Shown: piece by piece, positions 15,182-23,652 of the stretch
Layout: the number at the start of each line of letters is the position of its first letter
Numbering within the stretch: position 1 is the stretch's first letter
NCBI RefSeq assembly: GCF_025452095.1
Contig: NZ_CP104877.1
Coordinates: forward strand, 1,426,001 to 1,490,000
Direction of reading: 5' to 3'
Origin: Paenarthrobacter sp. JL.01a
GTDB lineage: Bacteria; Actinomycetota; Actinomycetes; Actinomycetales; Micrococcaceae
Length of the DNA stretch: 64,000 nucleotides
Notes under the pieces: model-generated
The model's database searches: none
The model's input: only the letters and a program-made list of their open reading frames with translations
What the model was told of the DNA's origin: nothing
Position numbers and translations under genes: made by a program

Positions 15182-16930
15182 CTACTGGCCCAGTGCTTCG
15201 CGGACGTCGCTGAGCACATCGTCCAGCGCGGCCCGTGCCGCTTGGCGTGCTTCCGGTAGTTCCGCCGCGGATTCCACCGGACGGATCACTTCCAGGTAGC
15301 ACTTGAGCTTGGGTTCGGTGCCGCTGGGCCGGATGATGACGCGGCTCTGGTCACGCGTGAGGTAGAGCAGCCCGTCGGTGGGAGGCAGTGACTCGCTTCC
15401 TTCCGCCAGGTCCGTGGACACTTCGACGGCGGAACCTCCAAACGCTTCAGGCGGATTGACCCGCAGCCGGTTCATCATGGCATCGAGAAGGCCCAGGTCG
15501 GCCACGCGGATGCTCAATTGGTCGCTGGCGTGCAGGCCGTGCACCAGATACAGATCATCCAGGGTGTCGAAGATCGACTTGCCCTCAGCTTTGGCAGCTG
15601 CCGCCATCTCGGCGATCAGCACGGCCGCCGAGATGCCGTCCTTGTCGCGGACCAGCTCCGGCGCCACACAGTAACCCAATGCTTCCTCGTACCCGTAGGT
15701 CAGTCCGGGGACCCGGGAAATCCACTTGAAGCCCGTGAGCGTTTCTTCGTGAGCGAAGCCTGCCGACGCCGCGATCCGGGAGAGCAGCCGTGAGGACACG
15801 ATCGAGTTCGCAAAGACACCGCTGTGCGCATCGTCCGAGGAAGCAGAGGCAGCCAACCGGGTCACGATATGCGCTCCCAGCAACGCCCCAACCTCGTCGC
15901 CACGCAGCATGCGCCAAGCACCCGTCGCGGGGTCCAGGGCAGCAACCGCAGCGCGATCGGCGTCGGGATCATTGGCCAGAACAATGTCAGCCCCAGCCTC
16001 CTCGGCAGCGGCGAGTGCCAGGTCCAAAGCGCCGGGTTCTTCGGGATTCGGGAAAGCAACAGTGGGGAAGTCCGGGTCCGGCTCAGCTTGCTCGGCCACC
16101 AGGGTGACATCAGAGAACCCCGCTGCGTTCAGGACGGAGACGGCCGTCCCGCCGCCCACGCCGTGCATGGGCGTCAAAATAATCTTCAAGTCCCGGGCCG
16201 GGAAATGTTCGCGATCCACCAGCTTGGCCATGGCCGATTCGTAGTCCGACGCTATGGACGCCGGCAGCACCGACCAGCCGGCATCGGCCAATTCAATGGA
16301 CTCCAGCGCGCCGACGGCCTCGATCTTGGCCGCGATCATGGCATCGTACGGCGCCACGATCTGCGCCCCACGGCCGCTCTCAGCTACTGCATGCCGCCCC
16401 AAGTAGACCTTGTAACCGTTGTCCTGCGGCGGGTTGTGGCTGGCGGTGACCATCACGCCGCCGTCGCACTCCAGGTTCCTGACCGCGTAGGCGAGCAACG
16501 GCGTCGGAAGGGCTGCCGGCATGAGGAAGGTTTCGATCCCAGCGGCAGTGAAGATCGCGGCTGTTTCTTCCGCGAAAATGTCCGAGTTGTAGCGGGCGTC
16601 AAAGCCGACGACGGCGCGCGGGCGGGTTCCCGGGGATGCTGCGGCTACTGCTTCGGTGAGGAATGCCGCCAAACCTGCCGCGGCCCGGCGTACCACCACG
16701 CGGTTCATGCGGTTCGGGCCGGGGCCGAGGGCTGCGCGGAGGCCTGCGGTGCCGAATTGGAGGGTTCCGTTGAAGCTGTCGCCCAGTTCCTGGGCCGCTC
16801 CCGCGTCCCCGGCAGCGGCGAGGTCGGCAAGCTCCAGGAGGGCCGCCGTCGTCGTTGGGTCCGGGTCCTGGGCGGCCCACTGGCGGGCGTCGATGATCAG
16901 CTGTTCACGTGCGGCATCACTGGATGTCAT
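15182..16930 (-). CDS. Phosphoglucomutase/phosphomannomutase family phosphohexomutase
   Basis: A 582-residue alpha-D-phosphohexomutase interconverting hexose 1- and 6-phosphates. Domain 1 carries the phosphoserine loop VMVTASHNPPQDNGYKVY (Ser164). The metal-binding loop is NDPDADRAAV, the sugar-binding loop is GYEEALGY, and the phosphate-binding C-terminal loop is IIRPSGTEPKLKCYLEV. It belongs to the long PgmB-like/PGM2-related type of actinobacteria. The ATG at 16930 (TSSDAAREQL) is preferred; nine extra in-frame codons upstream have no support. It lies downstream of the fructan genes on the same strand, but separated from them by a long hairpin, so it is probably transcribed independently. 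Confidence 0.92.
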   Translation of the reverse strand: MTSSDAAREQLIIDARQWAAQDPDPTTTAALLELADLAAAGDAGAAQELGDSFNGTLQFGTAGLRAALGPGPNRMNRVVVRRAAAGLAAFLTEAVAAASPGTRPRAVVGFDARYNSDIFAEETAAIFTAAGIETFLMPAALPTPLLAYAVRNLECDGGVMVTASHNPPQDNGYKVYLGRHAVAESGRGAQIVAPYDAMIAAKIEAVGALESIELADAGWSVLPASIASDYESAMAKLVDREHFPARDLKIILTPMHGVGGGTAVSVLNAAGFSDVTLVAEQAEPDPDFPTVAFPNPEEPGALDLALAAAEEAGADIVLANDPDADRAAVAALDPATGAWRMLRGDEVGALLGAHIVTRLAASASSDDAHSGVFANSIVSSRLLSRIAASAGFAHEETLTGFKWISRVPGLTYGYEEALGYCVAPELVRDKDGISAAVLIAEMAAAAKAEGKSIFDTLDDLYLVHGLHASDQLSIRVADLGLLDAMMNRLRVNPPEAFGGSAVEVSTDLAEGSESLPPTDGLLYLTRDQSRVIIRPSGTEPKLKCYLEVIRPVESAAELPEARQAARAALDDVLSDVREALGQ

Positions 16931-16963
16931 AGGGACAAAACTATCCTCATTGCACACGGCAAG

Positions 16964-17030
16964 GGCAACGCGGGGTCAGATATGGCCCATAAATCGGGTC
17001 GTAATGGGCCATATCTGACCCCGGGTTGCC
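16964..17030. repeat. Long palindromic element, copy 1 / likely terminator of sacC
   Basis: Arms of 27 bases at 16964-16990 and 17004-17030 pair with one mismatch around a 13-base loop. The core CGGGGTCAGATATGGCCCAT recurs in nearly the same form at 20724-20786. It begins directly at the stop codon of the leftward fructan hydrolase gene, so it probably ends that transcript, although it has no T-run. It is a repeated extragenic palindrome as well as a terminator candidate. Confidence 0.75.
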
Positions 17031-18653
17031 CTAGAACGGACGCGAACGCATGGAGAAGTTCGTCTCTCCGTCCGTGCTGAACACTGAGGTTCCGGTGGCG
17101 TCCCAGTCCGGGAAGAATGTGTCCGTGATGACTGCCACGCCATCCTGGGCAAAGACTTCCACTGAGGAGGAATCGAGGAGGATGGTGAGGCGGACCTTCC
17201 CGTCGTTCCCGGCAGGGGGAAGGGAGACCTGATGGTACGGACTGAATTTCTCGGAAAAGTTGCCGGTCCCCGCCTGCGAACGGTCCACCTTCAGTGTCCG
17301 GTTTTCCTTGGCGTAGGAGATCCGCAGTCCGGACTTGCCGTCGGCGGACCGCCGGAGAATGATGCCGGCCTCCTGCGCAGAAATCAGGTCCAGTTCGAGT
17401 TCGATCAGCTGGCTGCGACCCTCGAAGTCACCACCCAGGTCCTGGACCGAGGAGCCCACGGTGAGGTCTTTGTTTCTGACCTCACCGCCCCGGCGTTCCA
17501 GTGCCTCCCTGGCCGTGGTGGCGATTGCCGAGCGGAGCTCATAGCGGTGCTCTCCCCGGACCAGCGTGAGTTCCCTGGGAATCGCCATGGAGCCGCGCCA
17601 GGGAGTGGTGGGTACGTTCTGGGCGTAGTCCCAGTTGCCCATCCAGCCAAGCAGCACGGGCTTGTCCCCGGGCGCGTGGGAGATCGAGTTGGCGGCGTAG
17701 TAGTCGGCTCCGTGGTCCAGCCATTGCGACTCGGACAACGGGGCGTCAGGGGCCGCCGCGTTCTCGGCGGCAAAGCGGATTCCGTCGAAATCGCCCACGA
17801 AGTACTGCATGCCGGACCCGCCCGCGATGCCGCCTGGGTTGATGCTCAGCACCATGACCCACTTTTTCGCCGTGGAGCCATCCACCGGCATCTGGACAAG
17901 CTCTGGGACCTCCCACAGGCCACCCTGGGCGCCGACACCGGAGAAGTCGCTGAGGTAGTCCCAGTGGAGCAGGTCGGTGGACTTGAAGAGCTTGACCACC
18001 TGGGCGTCGGCCACCACCGTGGTCATCATCCAGTATTGGCCTGGCTCGTACCAGAAGACTTTCGGGTCCCGGAAGTTGTTGTTGGTGGGCGCGAGGTTGA
18101 GCACAGGATTACCGGAGTACTTCTGCCACGTGGTACCGCCGTCGAGGCTGTACGCGACTGATTGCGCTTGGGCTCCTTGGGGGAGCGCGCCGTTTTTGCC
18201 GTAGGCGCTGGTGTAGAGGGCTACCATCGGCGGGTTTCCGGCCGATCCAAGGCCCGAAGCATTGTTGCTGTCCATCACCATGCAGCCGGAGAAGATCTCT
18301 TCCGCAGCGCTTGCCTCCATGGCTACCGGTTGCTGTTCCCAATTCACGAGGTCTTTGCTGGTGGAGTGGCCCCACGACATGTTGCCCCACGAATTGGCGC
18401 GCGGGTTGTACTGGTAGAACGCGTGGTACGTGCCGTCGTGGTAGATCAGTCCGTTGGGATCATTGAGCCAGTTCTTCTCGGCCGTCAGGTGTGCCAGGGG
18501 CCGCCACGGATCCGAAGCGGTGGGCGTCCGGCCCGCCGCGGTGGGAGCCGGCGTCGGGCTTGCCGTGCAGGAGGCGGCAGAAAACGCGACGACGACGGCG
18601 GCACTTGCGGCCAGCAATTGGCGGCGGGACAGGTGGGGGCTGGGATGAGTCAT
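17031..18653 (-). CDS. sacC: Secreted GH32 fructan hydrolase (levanase/inulinase/invertase type)
   Basis: A 540-residue glycoside hydrolase family 32 enzyme cleaving beta-fructosides. A twin-arginine-like signal (LSRRQLLAAS) precedes a hydrophobic stretch ending AFSAASC, possibly a lipoprotein Cys29. The five-bladed propeller has NWLNDPNG (nucleophile Asp65), FRDPKVFWY (transition-state Asp) and WEVPEL (acid/base Glu). A C-terminal beta-sandwich follows (LILDSSSVEVFAQDG is typical). The ATG at 18653 gives a proper signal peptide; 18 extra codons upstream are rejected. It follows levansucrase on the same strand with a 79-bp gap holding a strong hairpin. It probably releases fructose from levan made by the neighbour. 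Levan versus inulin preference is unknown. Confidence 0.92.
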   Translation of the reverse strand: MTHPSPHLSRRQLLAASAAVVVAFSAASCTASPTPAPTAAGRTPTASDPWRPLAHLTAEKNWLNDPNGLIYHDGTYHAFYQYNPRANSWGNMSWGHSTSKDLVNWEQQPVAMEASAAEEIFSGCMVMDSNNASGLGSAGNPPMVALYTSAYGKNGALPQGAQAQSVAYSLDGGTTWQKYSGNPVLNLAPTNNNFRDPKVFWYEPGQYWMMTTVVADAQVVKLFKSTDLLHWDYLSDFSGVGAQGGLWEVPELVQMPVDGSTAKKWVMVLSINPGGIAGGSGMQYFVGDFDGIRFAAENAAAPDAPLSESQWLDHGADYYAANSISHAPGDKPVLLGWMGNWDYAQNVPTTPWRGSMAIPRELTLVRGEHRYELRSAIATTAREALERRGGEVRNKDLTVGSSVQDLGGDFEGRSQLIELELDLISAQEAGIILRRSADGKSGLRISYAKENRTLKVDRSQAGTGNFSEKFSPYHQVSLPPAGNDGKVRLTILLDSSSVEVFAQDGVAVITDTFFPDWDATGTSVFSTDGETNFSMRSRPF

Positions 18654-18678
18654 GGGGAATCCTGAAGGGTTGGGGTGA

Positions 18679-18711
18679 CGGGGTGCGCCGGGCTGTGACC
18701 GGCGCACCCCG
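18679..18711. terminator. Intercistronic hairpin between levansucrase and GH32 genes
   Basis: A perfect 13-bp stem (CGGGGTGCGCCGG at 18679-18691 with its complement at 18699-18711) and a 7-base loop. It lies 22 bases after the levansucrase stop and 26 bases before the GH32 ATG. There is no T-run, so it may be an attenuator or an RNA-stabilising element that sets the sacB:sacC ratio rather than a full terminator. Confidence 0.65.
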
Positions 18712-18732
18712 CCGTGGCCTTAGGGCCGGGTG

Positions 18733-20334
18733 TTACTTGTAGAGGCCCTCGCCGCCGACGCGGACGTTGGTGGGGAGGTAGCCGAACGGGCCGAGGCCGT
18801 TCTGGCCGAAGCTGCGGTCAACCTGCGTCACGCCTGCCTTGAAGTTCATCTTCACGGTGGGTGAGAGGGAACCGCCGCGGACGCCATCCACGTTGTCAAT
18901 GAATGACTGCACCAGTCCACCGGGCTGCACGTAGTGCGAGTACGCCTGGAACTGGCGGCCGTTCTGGCGCGGGTCCGGACCTTCGGGCGCGTTGGCCGGC
19001 ATGTTCAGGTCCGTGGGTGATCCGAGAGCCAGTCCGCTGTTGTTGACGGGCTGGTAGTCCGAACGGACACCGTCACCGACGAAGCCGTAGACGCCGTCGG
19101 GGCCGCGCATGCCATCCGCGTACGTGAACTGGTGGCTGATGGTGAACAGGTAGTACTTGTTCTTGCCGTTCTCGTTCTGGATGAAGATCTGCGGACGCTC
19201 GGTCTGGTCATTGACGCAGTTGGCGGACAGGAGCGGCGGGAGGAAGCTCCACTTGGTCAGGTCCTTGTTGTCGGCCACAGCCAAGCCAACGTTGGCGGTC
19301 TGGTACCAGGCGCCGGTGGTGGTGTTGACCTGGTCCACGGTCTCGGCGTGGGGATCGCCAGGGCGGTAGCCGAGGTCTTCCTGCTTGCACTTGTAGGAGC
19401 CGCGGGTGCCGCCGGTGTTGCCTTCGAACACCATGAAGGTCTTGCCCGGGTGGGCAGGGTCACTGAAGGTGTACGGATCCCGGAACGCGAAGCCCGGGTT
19501 CTGGGCTTTGTTCTGGTACAGCTTTCCGTCCGGTTCCAGGAGCTTGGTGTGCTGGAAGCCGTCGAAGCTCACGCCGTCCTTGGTGGCGTGGATGTTGCCC
19601 AAGGCCTTGGCGATGACGGCGTCCGGAGCAATTCCGCCACCTCCGGCATTGCGCTCGGCGACGTCGTAGAACGTTGTTGCCGTGTAGAAGACGTTGATCT
19701 TGTTGCCCTGCATCAGGCGCGTGGACCCGGACCATTCGGTGTTGCCGATGGACGTGTTGGGCAGGAAGAGGTGTCCGCCGTAGTTCCACTTGTCCTTGGC
19801 AGGATCGGCGTTGGTCTTCCGGAAGAAGTAACCGATCCTGGCGTTCCAGTGGCGCTGGTCGAAGCCGTAGCCGGCGTGCCGGTCGGCCACCAGGGCGAAG
19901 ATGACATCCCAGCCCTTGTAGCTGATCTGGTTGGCATTCTCGTCAGTCAGCGACCACGTATCCCACACCCAGACGTCGTCGTTCATGGCCGGGAAGTCCT
20001 TGGGAATCTCCGGCATGGTGACGTTCGGGCTCATGGAGTTCTGGCCCGGCGTCACGTTGGGGTTGCTCTGGGCCATGATCTGCTTGGCGTCGGCCCGGGT
20101 CCACTTCGAGGTGAAATTGGCGGCCGGGTCGTAAGCCTGCTGGGTGTGCAGCGACGGCAGTGGGAAGCCGGGCGTGGGTGCCGGCAAGGTGCTCGACGGC
20201 GGGTCGGCAGGCAGATTTGCCTGCGCGGCCGGCGTCACCAGCAGGATGGTGCCCGCTACGCTGGCGGCTGCCGCGACGGCTACTGCCCGTTGCAGGCGGC
20301 GCCGTGGCCGTCGGGGGTTTGAGTGCGTGTTCAT
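18733..20334 (-). CDS. sacB: Secreted levansucrase (GH68)
   Basis: A 533-residue fructosyltransferase making levan (or inulin) from sucrose outside the cell. The Sec signal peptide has a basic start and hydrophobic core with cleavage after AQA, about residue 39. GH68 catalytic motifs: VWVWDTW (nucleophile Asp125), AFRDPYTF (stabiliser Asp286) and TERPQIF (acid/base Glu379). It is longer than Bacillus SacB by an N-terminal extension, as in other actinobacterial members. A LacI-type operator lies about 270 bp upstream. It is the promoter-proximal gene of a sacB-sacC pair. Inulosucrase activity cannot be excluded by sequence. Confidence 0.93.
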   Translation of the reverse strand: MNTHSNPRRPRRRLQRAVAVAAAASVAGTILLVTPAAQANLPADPPSSTLPAPTPGFPLPSLHTQQAYDPAANFTSKWTRADAKQIMAQSNPNVTPGQNSMSPNVTMPEIPKDFPAMNDDVWVWDTWSLTDENANQISYKGWDVIFALVADRHAGYGFDQRHWNARIGYFFRKTNADPAKDKWNYGGHLFLPNTSIGNTEWSGSTRLMQGNKINVFYTATTFYDVAERNAGGGGIAPDAVIAKALGNIHATKDGVSFDGFQHTKLLEPDGKLYQNKAQNPGFAFRDPYTFSDPAHPGKTFMVFEGNTGGTRGSYKCKQEDLGYRPGDPHAETVDQVNTTTGAWYQTANVGLAVADNKDLTKWSFLPPLLSANCVNDQTERPQIFIQNENGKNKYYLFTISHQFTYADGMRGPDGVYGFVGDGVRSDYQPVNNSGLALGSPTDLNMPANAPEGPDPRQNGRQFQAYSHYVQPGGLVQSFIDNVDGVRGGSLSPTVKMNFKAGVTQVDRSFGQNGLGPFGYLPTNVRVGGEGLYK

Positions 20335-20601
20335 GCTTGCTCTTCTCGCGGAGTGTTGGACTTCGTGGAGTGGGGCGCATGCCCTGTTCCCCGGTTGGGG
20401 TCTCGACTCAGGCGTCCATCGATCCGCTGGTGGCGTCTTCGAAGGACGCCATCGTTTCGAGGTGGCGGTGAGTGCCCTTCAGGGCGCTCACCACAGGTGG
20501 TTCCGGCACGTCGACTTGCCGCAACAGACTCCACGCTAGACACGTGTTAGGCCGCAAATCAAAGGGTGTTTCGGCGGGCTTATGAGCTACTCGCCAGTAC
20601 G

Positions 20602-20617
20602 TGCGCAAGCGCTTACA
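20602..20617. promoter_or_regulatory. LacI-family operator upstream of sacB
   Basis: TGCGCAAGCGCTTACA has the AAGCGCTT core with central CG that is characteristic of LacI-family binding sites. It lies upstream of levansucrase, so sugar-responsive repression of the sacB-sacC pair is likely. No LacI gene is adjacent; the only one in the window is at 2217-3227. Confidence 0.7.
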
Positions 20618-20723
20618 TTGCCAACGTGCGCGCGTGGCATATCCGGCCGTCGGGAATCAAATGTTGCGCAATAAATCTGTTTTAATCTGTGAATTTACTG
20701 TGCGTTTACCCCCCGGTTAAAAA

Positions 20724-20786
20724 CAACGCGGGGTCATTTATGGCCCATGTTTGTCGTAAACATGGGCCATAAGTGACCCCGCGTTG
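20724..20786. repeat. Long palindromic element, copy 2 / likely terminator of pnp
   Basis: Arms of 29 bases (20724-20752 and 20758-20786) pair with one mismatch around a 5-base loop, GTCGT. The element shares CAACGCGGGGTCA and TATGGCCCAT with the copy at 16964-17030. It lies 15 bases past the stop of the leftward purine nucleoside phosphorylase gene, the same position relative to a gene end as copy 1. Confidence 0.75.
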
Positions 20787-20801
20787 CTGTTAAGGAGCGG
20801 G

Positions 20802-21620
20802 TTACAGCTTGGCGATGATCTCCGCCAGGAGCTTGGAAATCCGCTTGCCGGCTGCCTGCCCGGCCTCCAGCACCTCAGCGTGGCTCAAGGGAACCGGGCT
20901 GATGCCCGCGGCGAGGTTCGTGACCAGCGAGATGCCGAAGACTTCCATGCCTGCGTGCCGGCCGGCGATGGCTTCCAATGCCGTGGACATGCCCACCAGA
21001 TCCGCGCCGATCCGCTTGGCATACTGCACCTCGGCCGGCGTCTCGTAGTGCGGCCCGGTGAACTGTGCGTACACGCCTTCCTGAAGCGAGGAGTCCACTT
21101 CGCGGGCCAATTGCCGGATGCGGGAGGAGTAGAGGTCGGTGAGGTCCACGAACGTTGCGCCCTCAAGCGGTGAGGTTGCCGTCAGGTTGATGTGATCGCT
21201 GATCAGCACAGGGGTGCCAGGCGTCCAGCCTTCGTTCAGCCCGCCACAGCCGTTGGTCAGGACCAGTGTTTTGCAACCGGCGGCAGCAGCTGTCCGGACG
21301 CCGTGGACGACGGAACGGACGCCACGGCCTTCGTAGTAGTGCGTCCTGGCCCCCAGGACCAGGGCCCGCTTGCCCTCCTTCGTAAGCACGGAGCGGATGG
21401 TGCCCACATGGCCAACCACGGCGGGCTTGTGGAAGCCGGGCACCTCGGAGGCATTCAGGGTTGCCGTGGTCTCGCCGATGAGATCGGCGGCCTCGGCCCA
21501 GCCGGATCCGAGCACCAGCGCTACGTCGTGGGACTCGACGCCGGTCTCGGCGGCTATGAAGTCTGCGGCGGCCTGGGCGGCTTCAAAGGGGTCTGTGTTC
21601 ATCAGCTCAGTGTTACTCAC
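20802..21620 (-). CDS. punA: Purine nucleoside phosphorylase, trimeric type
   Basis: A 272-residue enzyme splitting purine nucleosides with phosphate in nucleoside salvage. Family motifs: VALVLGSGWAEAADL (phosphate loop), GARTHYYEGRG, LVLTNGCGGLNEGWTPGTPVLISDHIN (described as one block), FTGPHYETPAEV and VGMSTALEAIAGRHAGMEVFGISLVTN (purine site). It starts with GTG at 21620 or ATG at 21602; neither has a clear ribosome binding site. It is divergent from the LpdA-type gene with a 98-bp gap. Its 3' side ends in a long palindrome. Confidence 0.94.
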   Translation of the reverse strand: MSNTELMNTDPFEAAQAAADFIAAETGVESHDVALVLGSGWAEAADLIGETTATLNASEVPGFHKPAVVGHVGTIRSVLTKEGKRALVLGARTHYYEGRGVRSVVHGVRTAAAAGCKTLVLTNGCGGLNEGWTPGTPVLISDHINLTATSPLEGATFVDLTDLYSSRIRQLAREVDSSLQEGVYAQFTGPHYETPAEVQYAKRIGADLVGMSTALEAIAGRHAGMEVFGISLVTNLAAGISPVPLSHAEVLEAGQAAGKRISKLLAEIIAKL

Positions 21621-21718
21621 TGGTACAAGCTACCTTGCCCCTGCCGCAATCAGGTAGGGGTGGAGGTGAGGCTCGGCTGAGTGGCAGCCTGCGGAGCAAT
21701 AAGCGAGAATTGAGGATT

Positions 21719-23128
21719 GTGACCACCCAAGTTGACTTCAGTGCCCCCCGTATCGCGATCCTGGGAGGTGGTCCCGGCGGATATGAAGCCGCCATGGTGG
21801 CCGCCTCGCTGGGTGCCCACGTCACCATCGTTGAGCGCGCCGGTCTCGGCGGATCCGCCGTGCTGACCGACGTCGTGCCTTCCAAGACCCTGATCGCCAC
21901 CGCCGACCTCATGACCCGCGTAGGCGAGGCGGACGAGCTGGGAGTGAAGTTCGACGGCGATGGCGCGGCCTCCAAGCCCCGCGCCGACCTCAAGCACATC
22001 AACGACCGCGTCCTGAACCTGGCCCACGGACAGTCCAACGACATCCGCGCAGGCCTTGAGCGCCTGGGCGTGGAAATCGTCATCGGCTCCGGCAAACTGC
22101 TGGACAACAACACCATCGAGGTCCTGACCCTGGAAGGGACCCGCACCATCGACGCCGACGCCATCCTCTTGGCCGTCGGCGCCCACCCGCGCGAGCTTCC
22201 CACGGCAAAGCCCGACGGCGAACGCATCCTCAACTGGGCCCAGATCTACAACCTGGACGAACTTCCCGAGGAACTGATCGTCGTGGGATCCGGTGTCACG
22301 GGTGCCGAATTCGCCTCCGCCTATAACGGCCTGGGCTCCAAGGTCACCCTGATTTCCAGCCGCGACCAGGTCCTCCCCGGCGAGGACACCGACGCTGCCA
22401 AGTTGCTGGAGGGCGTCTTCGAACGCCGCGGCGTCCGCGTCTTGTCCAAGTCCCGCGCGAATGCGGTGGAGCGGACGGACGACGGCGTGAAGGTCACCTT
22501 GGGTGACGGTTCCGTGGTGACGGGCTCGCACTGCCTGGTGTGTGTCGGATCCATCCCGAACACCGCAGGTGTCGGGCTTGAGGAAGCCGGCGTAACGCTC
22601 ACCGAATCGGGCCACATCAAGGTCGACGGCGTTTCCCGCACCACTGCGCCCAACATCTACGCTGCCGGCGACTGCACGGGCGTCTTTGCTTTGGCATCCG
22701 TGGCTGCCATGCAGGGCCGGATCGCCATTGCACACTTCATGGGCGACGGCGTGAAGCCCCTCAAGCTCAACCAGGTGGCATCGAACATCTTCACTTCCCC
22801 GGAGATCGCCTCCGTGGGCGTTTCGGAGGCCGATCTCGCCTCCGGCAAGTACCAGGGCGACGTCGTGATGCTCTCGCTGCTCAGCAACGCCCGCGCCAAG
22901 ATGCGCAACACCAAGGACGGCTTCGTCAAGATCATCGCCCGCAAGGGCTCCGGCACCGTTATCGGTGGCGTGGTGGTGGGACCGAACGCGTCGGAACTGA
23001 TCTTCCCGATCTCCGTGGCTGTTACCCAAAAGCTCCACGTAGATGATGTGGCCAGTGCCTTCACCGTGTACCCGTCGCTGACCGGGTCCATTTCGGAGGC
23101 TGCACGCCGGCTCCACGTTCACATGTAG
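21719..23128 (+). CDS. LpdA-type NAD(P)H:quinone dehydrogenase
   Basis: A 469-residue flavoprotein of the pyridine-nucleotide disulfide reductase superfamily. The FAD motif is AILGGGPGGYEAAMVAAS and the NAD(P) motif is LIVVGSGVTGAEFASAY; DCTGVFALASVAAMQGRIA and a dimerisation domain ending RRLHVHM follow. The redox-active CxxxxC is missing, replaced by GLGGSAVLTDVVPSK, as in mycobacterial Rv3303c (LpdA), which reduces quinones instead of disulfides. The GTG at 21719 is preceded by TTGAGGATT; an in-frame upstream extension of 28 residues is not conserved in character. A monocistronic gene, divergent from pnp. Confidence 0.9.
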   Translation: MTTQVDFSAPRIAILGGGPGGYEAAMVAASLGAHVTIVERAGLGGSAVLTDVVPSKTLIATADLMTRVGEADELGVKFDGDGAASKPRADLKHINDRVLNLAHGQSNDIRAGLERLGVEIVIGSGKLLDNNTIEVLTLEGTRTIDADAILLAVGAHPRELPTAKPDGERILNWAQIYNLDELPEELIVVGSGVTGAEFASAYNGLGSKVTLISSRDQVLPGEDTDAAKLLEGVFERRGVRVLSKSRANAVERTDDGVKVTLGDGSVVTGSHCLVCVGSIPNTAGVGLEEAGVTLTESGHIKVDGVSRTTAPNIYAAGDCTGVFALASVAAMQGRIAIAHFMGDGVKPLKLNQVASNIFTSPEIASVGVSEADLASGKYQGDVVMLSLLSNARAKMRNTKDGFVKIIARKGSGTVIGGVVVGPNASELIFPISVAVTQKLHVDDVASAFTVYPSLTGSISEAARRLHVHM

Positions 23129-23161
23129 CTTGTTGCTTCACGGGCCGCCTGCCGGGCACCC

Positions 23162-23226
23162 GACTTCGCTGGAAAGCTGCGATGACGCCGGGAAACTTCC
23201 GGCTAACCCGCAGCGTTCCCGCGAAA
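23162..23226. repeat. REP-like palindromic element, copy 2
   Basis: About 65 bp starting GACTTCGCTGGAA and ending TTCCCGCGAA, with an internal CTTCCGGCTAACCCGCAG that is nearly identical to the interior of copy 3 (23653-23719). It lies 34 bases after the quinone dehydrogenase stop and just beyond the 3' end of the decayed metallo-hydrolase gene. Confidence 0.55.
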
Positions 23227-23241
23227 CGGGCTTTTTGCGTC

Positions 23242-23630
23242 TTAGGAGTCCAGGGCAGCCGCTGCTTCGGCCAGGGGCATTTGGAGGGCAGGGCCGTGGC
23301 CCGGGAGGACCACGCTGGCTTCAAGGCTCTCCAGTCGCCGGGCAGAGTTCAGCGCCGCGGCCGGGGAGCGTGATTGCCTCGGGCCGCCCGGGAAGACCAG
23401 CGCGCCGCTCAGGGGTCCAGGCTTCGGCGCGCACAGCCGGCTCTGCCTGGAGGGCCTTGGCTTTGATGACATGGATCATCCAGCGCAAGACAGTGGGACG
23501 CCAGATCCGGGCGAGTACCTGGCCTATGGTGACCTGGTGCTTCTCCTTGCCCTGGACGTGGGCAAGTTCCTCCGGGGAGCACAGGATGGGCGTCCCGTAG
23601 CTCTCAGAGAAGTACGCGGCCGAGCCTGCC
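23242..23630 (-). pseudogene. Decayed metallo-beta-lactamase-fold hydrolase
   Basis: Reading leftward, one frame encodes a fragment from about 23614 (YFSESYGTPILCSPEELAHV, then VTIGQVLARIWRPTVLRW) with an in-frame TAG just upstream. The homologous reading then shifts to another frame for GALVFPGGPRQSRSPAAALN and SLEASVVLPGHGPAL, ending in TAA at 23242. These are recognisable pieces of an MBL-fold hydrolase, but the N-terminal HxHxDH metal site and the central GHTxGH region are missing. This fits truncation plus an internal deletion. The fragment is bracketed by two copies of the REP-like element. Confidence 0.7.
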
Positions 23631-23652
23631 TAGCCCGCCGGGGCGTCCACGC

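Larger units (their letters stand above)
20335..20801. other. 467-bp non-coding gap upstream of levansucrase
   Basis: No credible gene is present. It holds the sacB leader and promoter region, a LacI-type operator at 20602-20617, an AT-rich stretch around 20650-20700 that may contain the promoter, and the palindromic element at 20724-20786 that follows the purine nucleoside phosphorylase gene. The sacB leader downstream of the operator is long, about 265 bases. Confidence 0.7.

Noticed and set aside
2217-20617. The LacI regulator at 2217-3227 as the repressor of the levansucrase operator at 20602
   Set aside because: It is 17 kb away and divergent from a sugar porter with its own upstream palindrome. 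The AAGCGCTT core is shared by many LacI-family proteins, so nothing in sequence links the two.
21650-23122. 490-codon minus-strand frame opposite the LpdA-type gene
   Set aside because: Antisense to a gene with full FAD and NAD motifs; no motif or initiation signal of its own.
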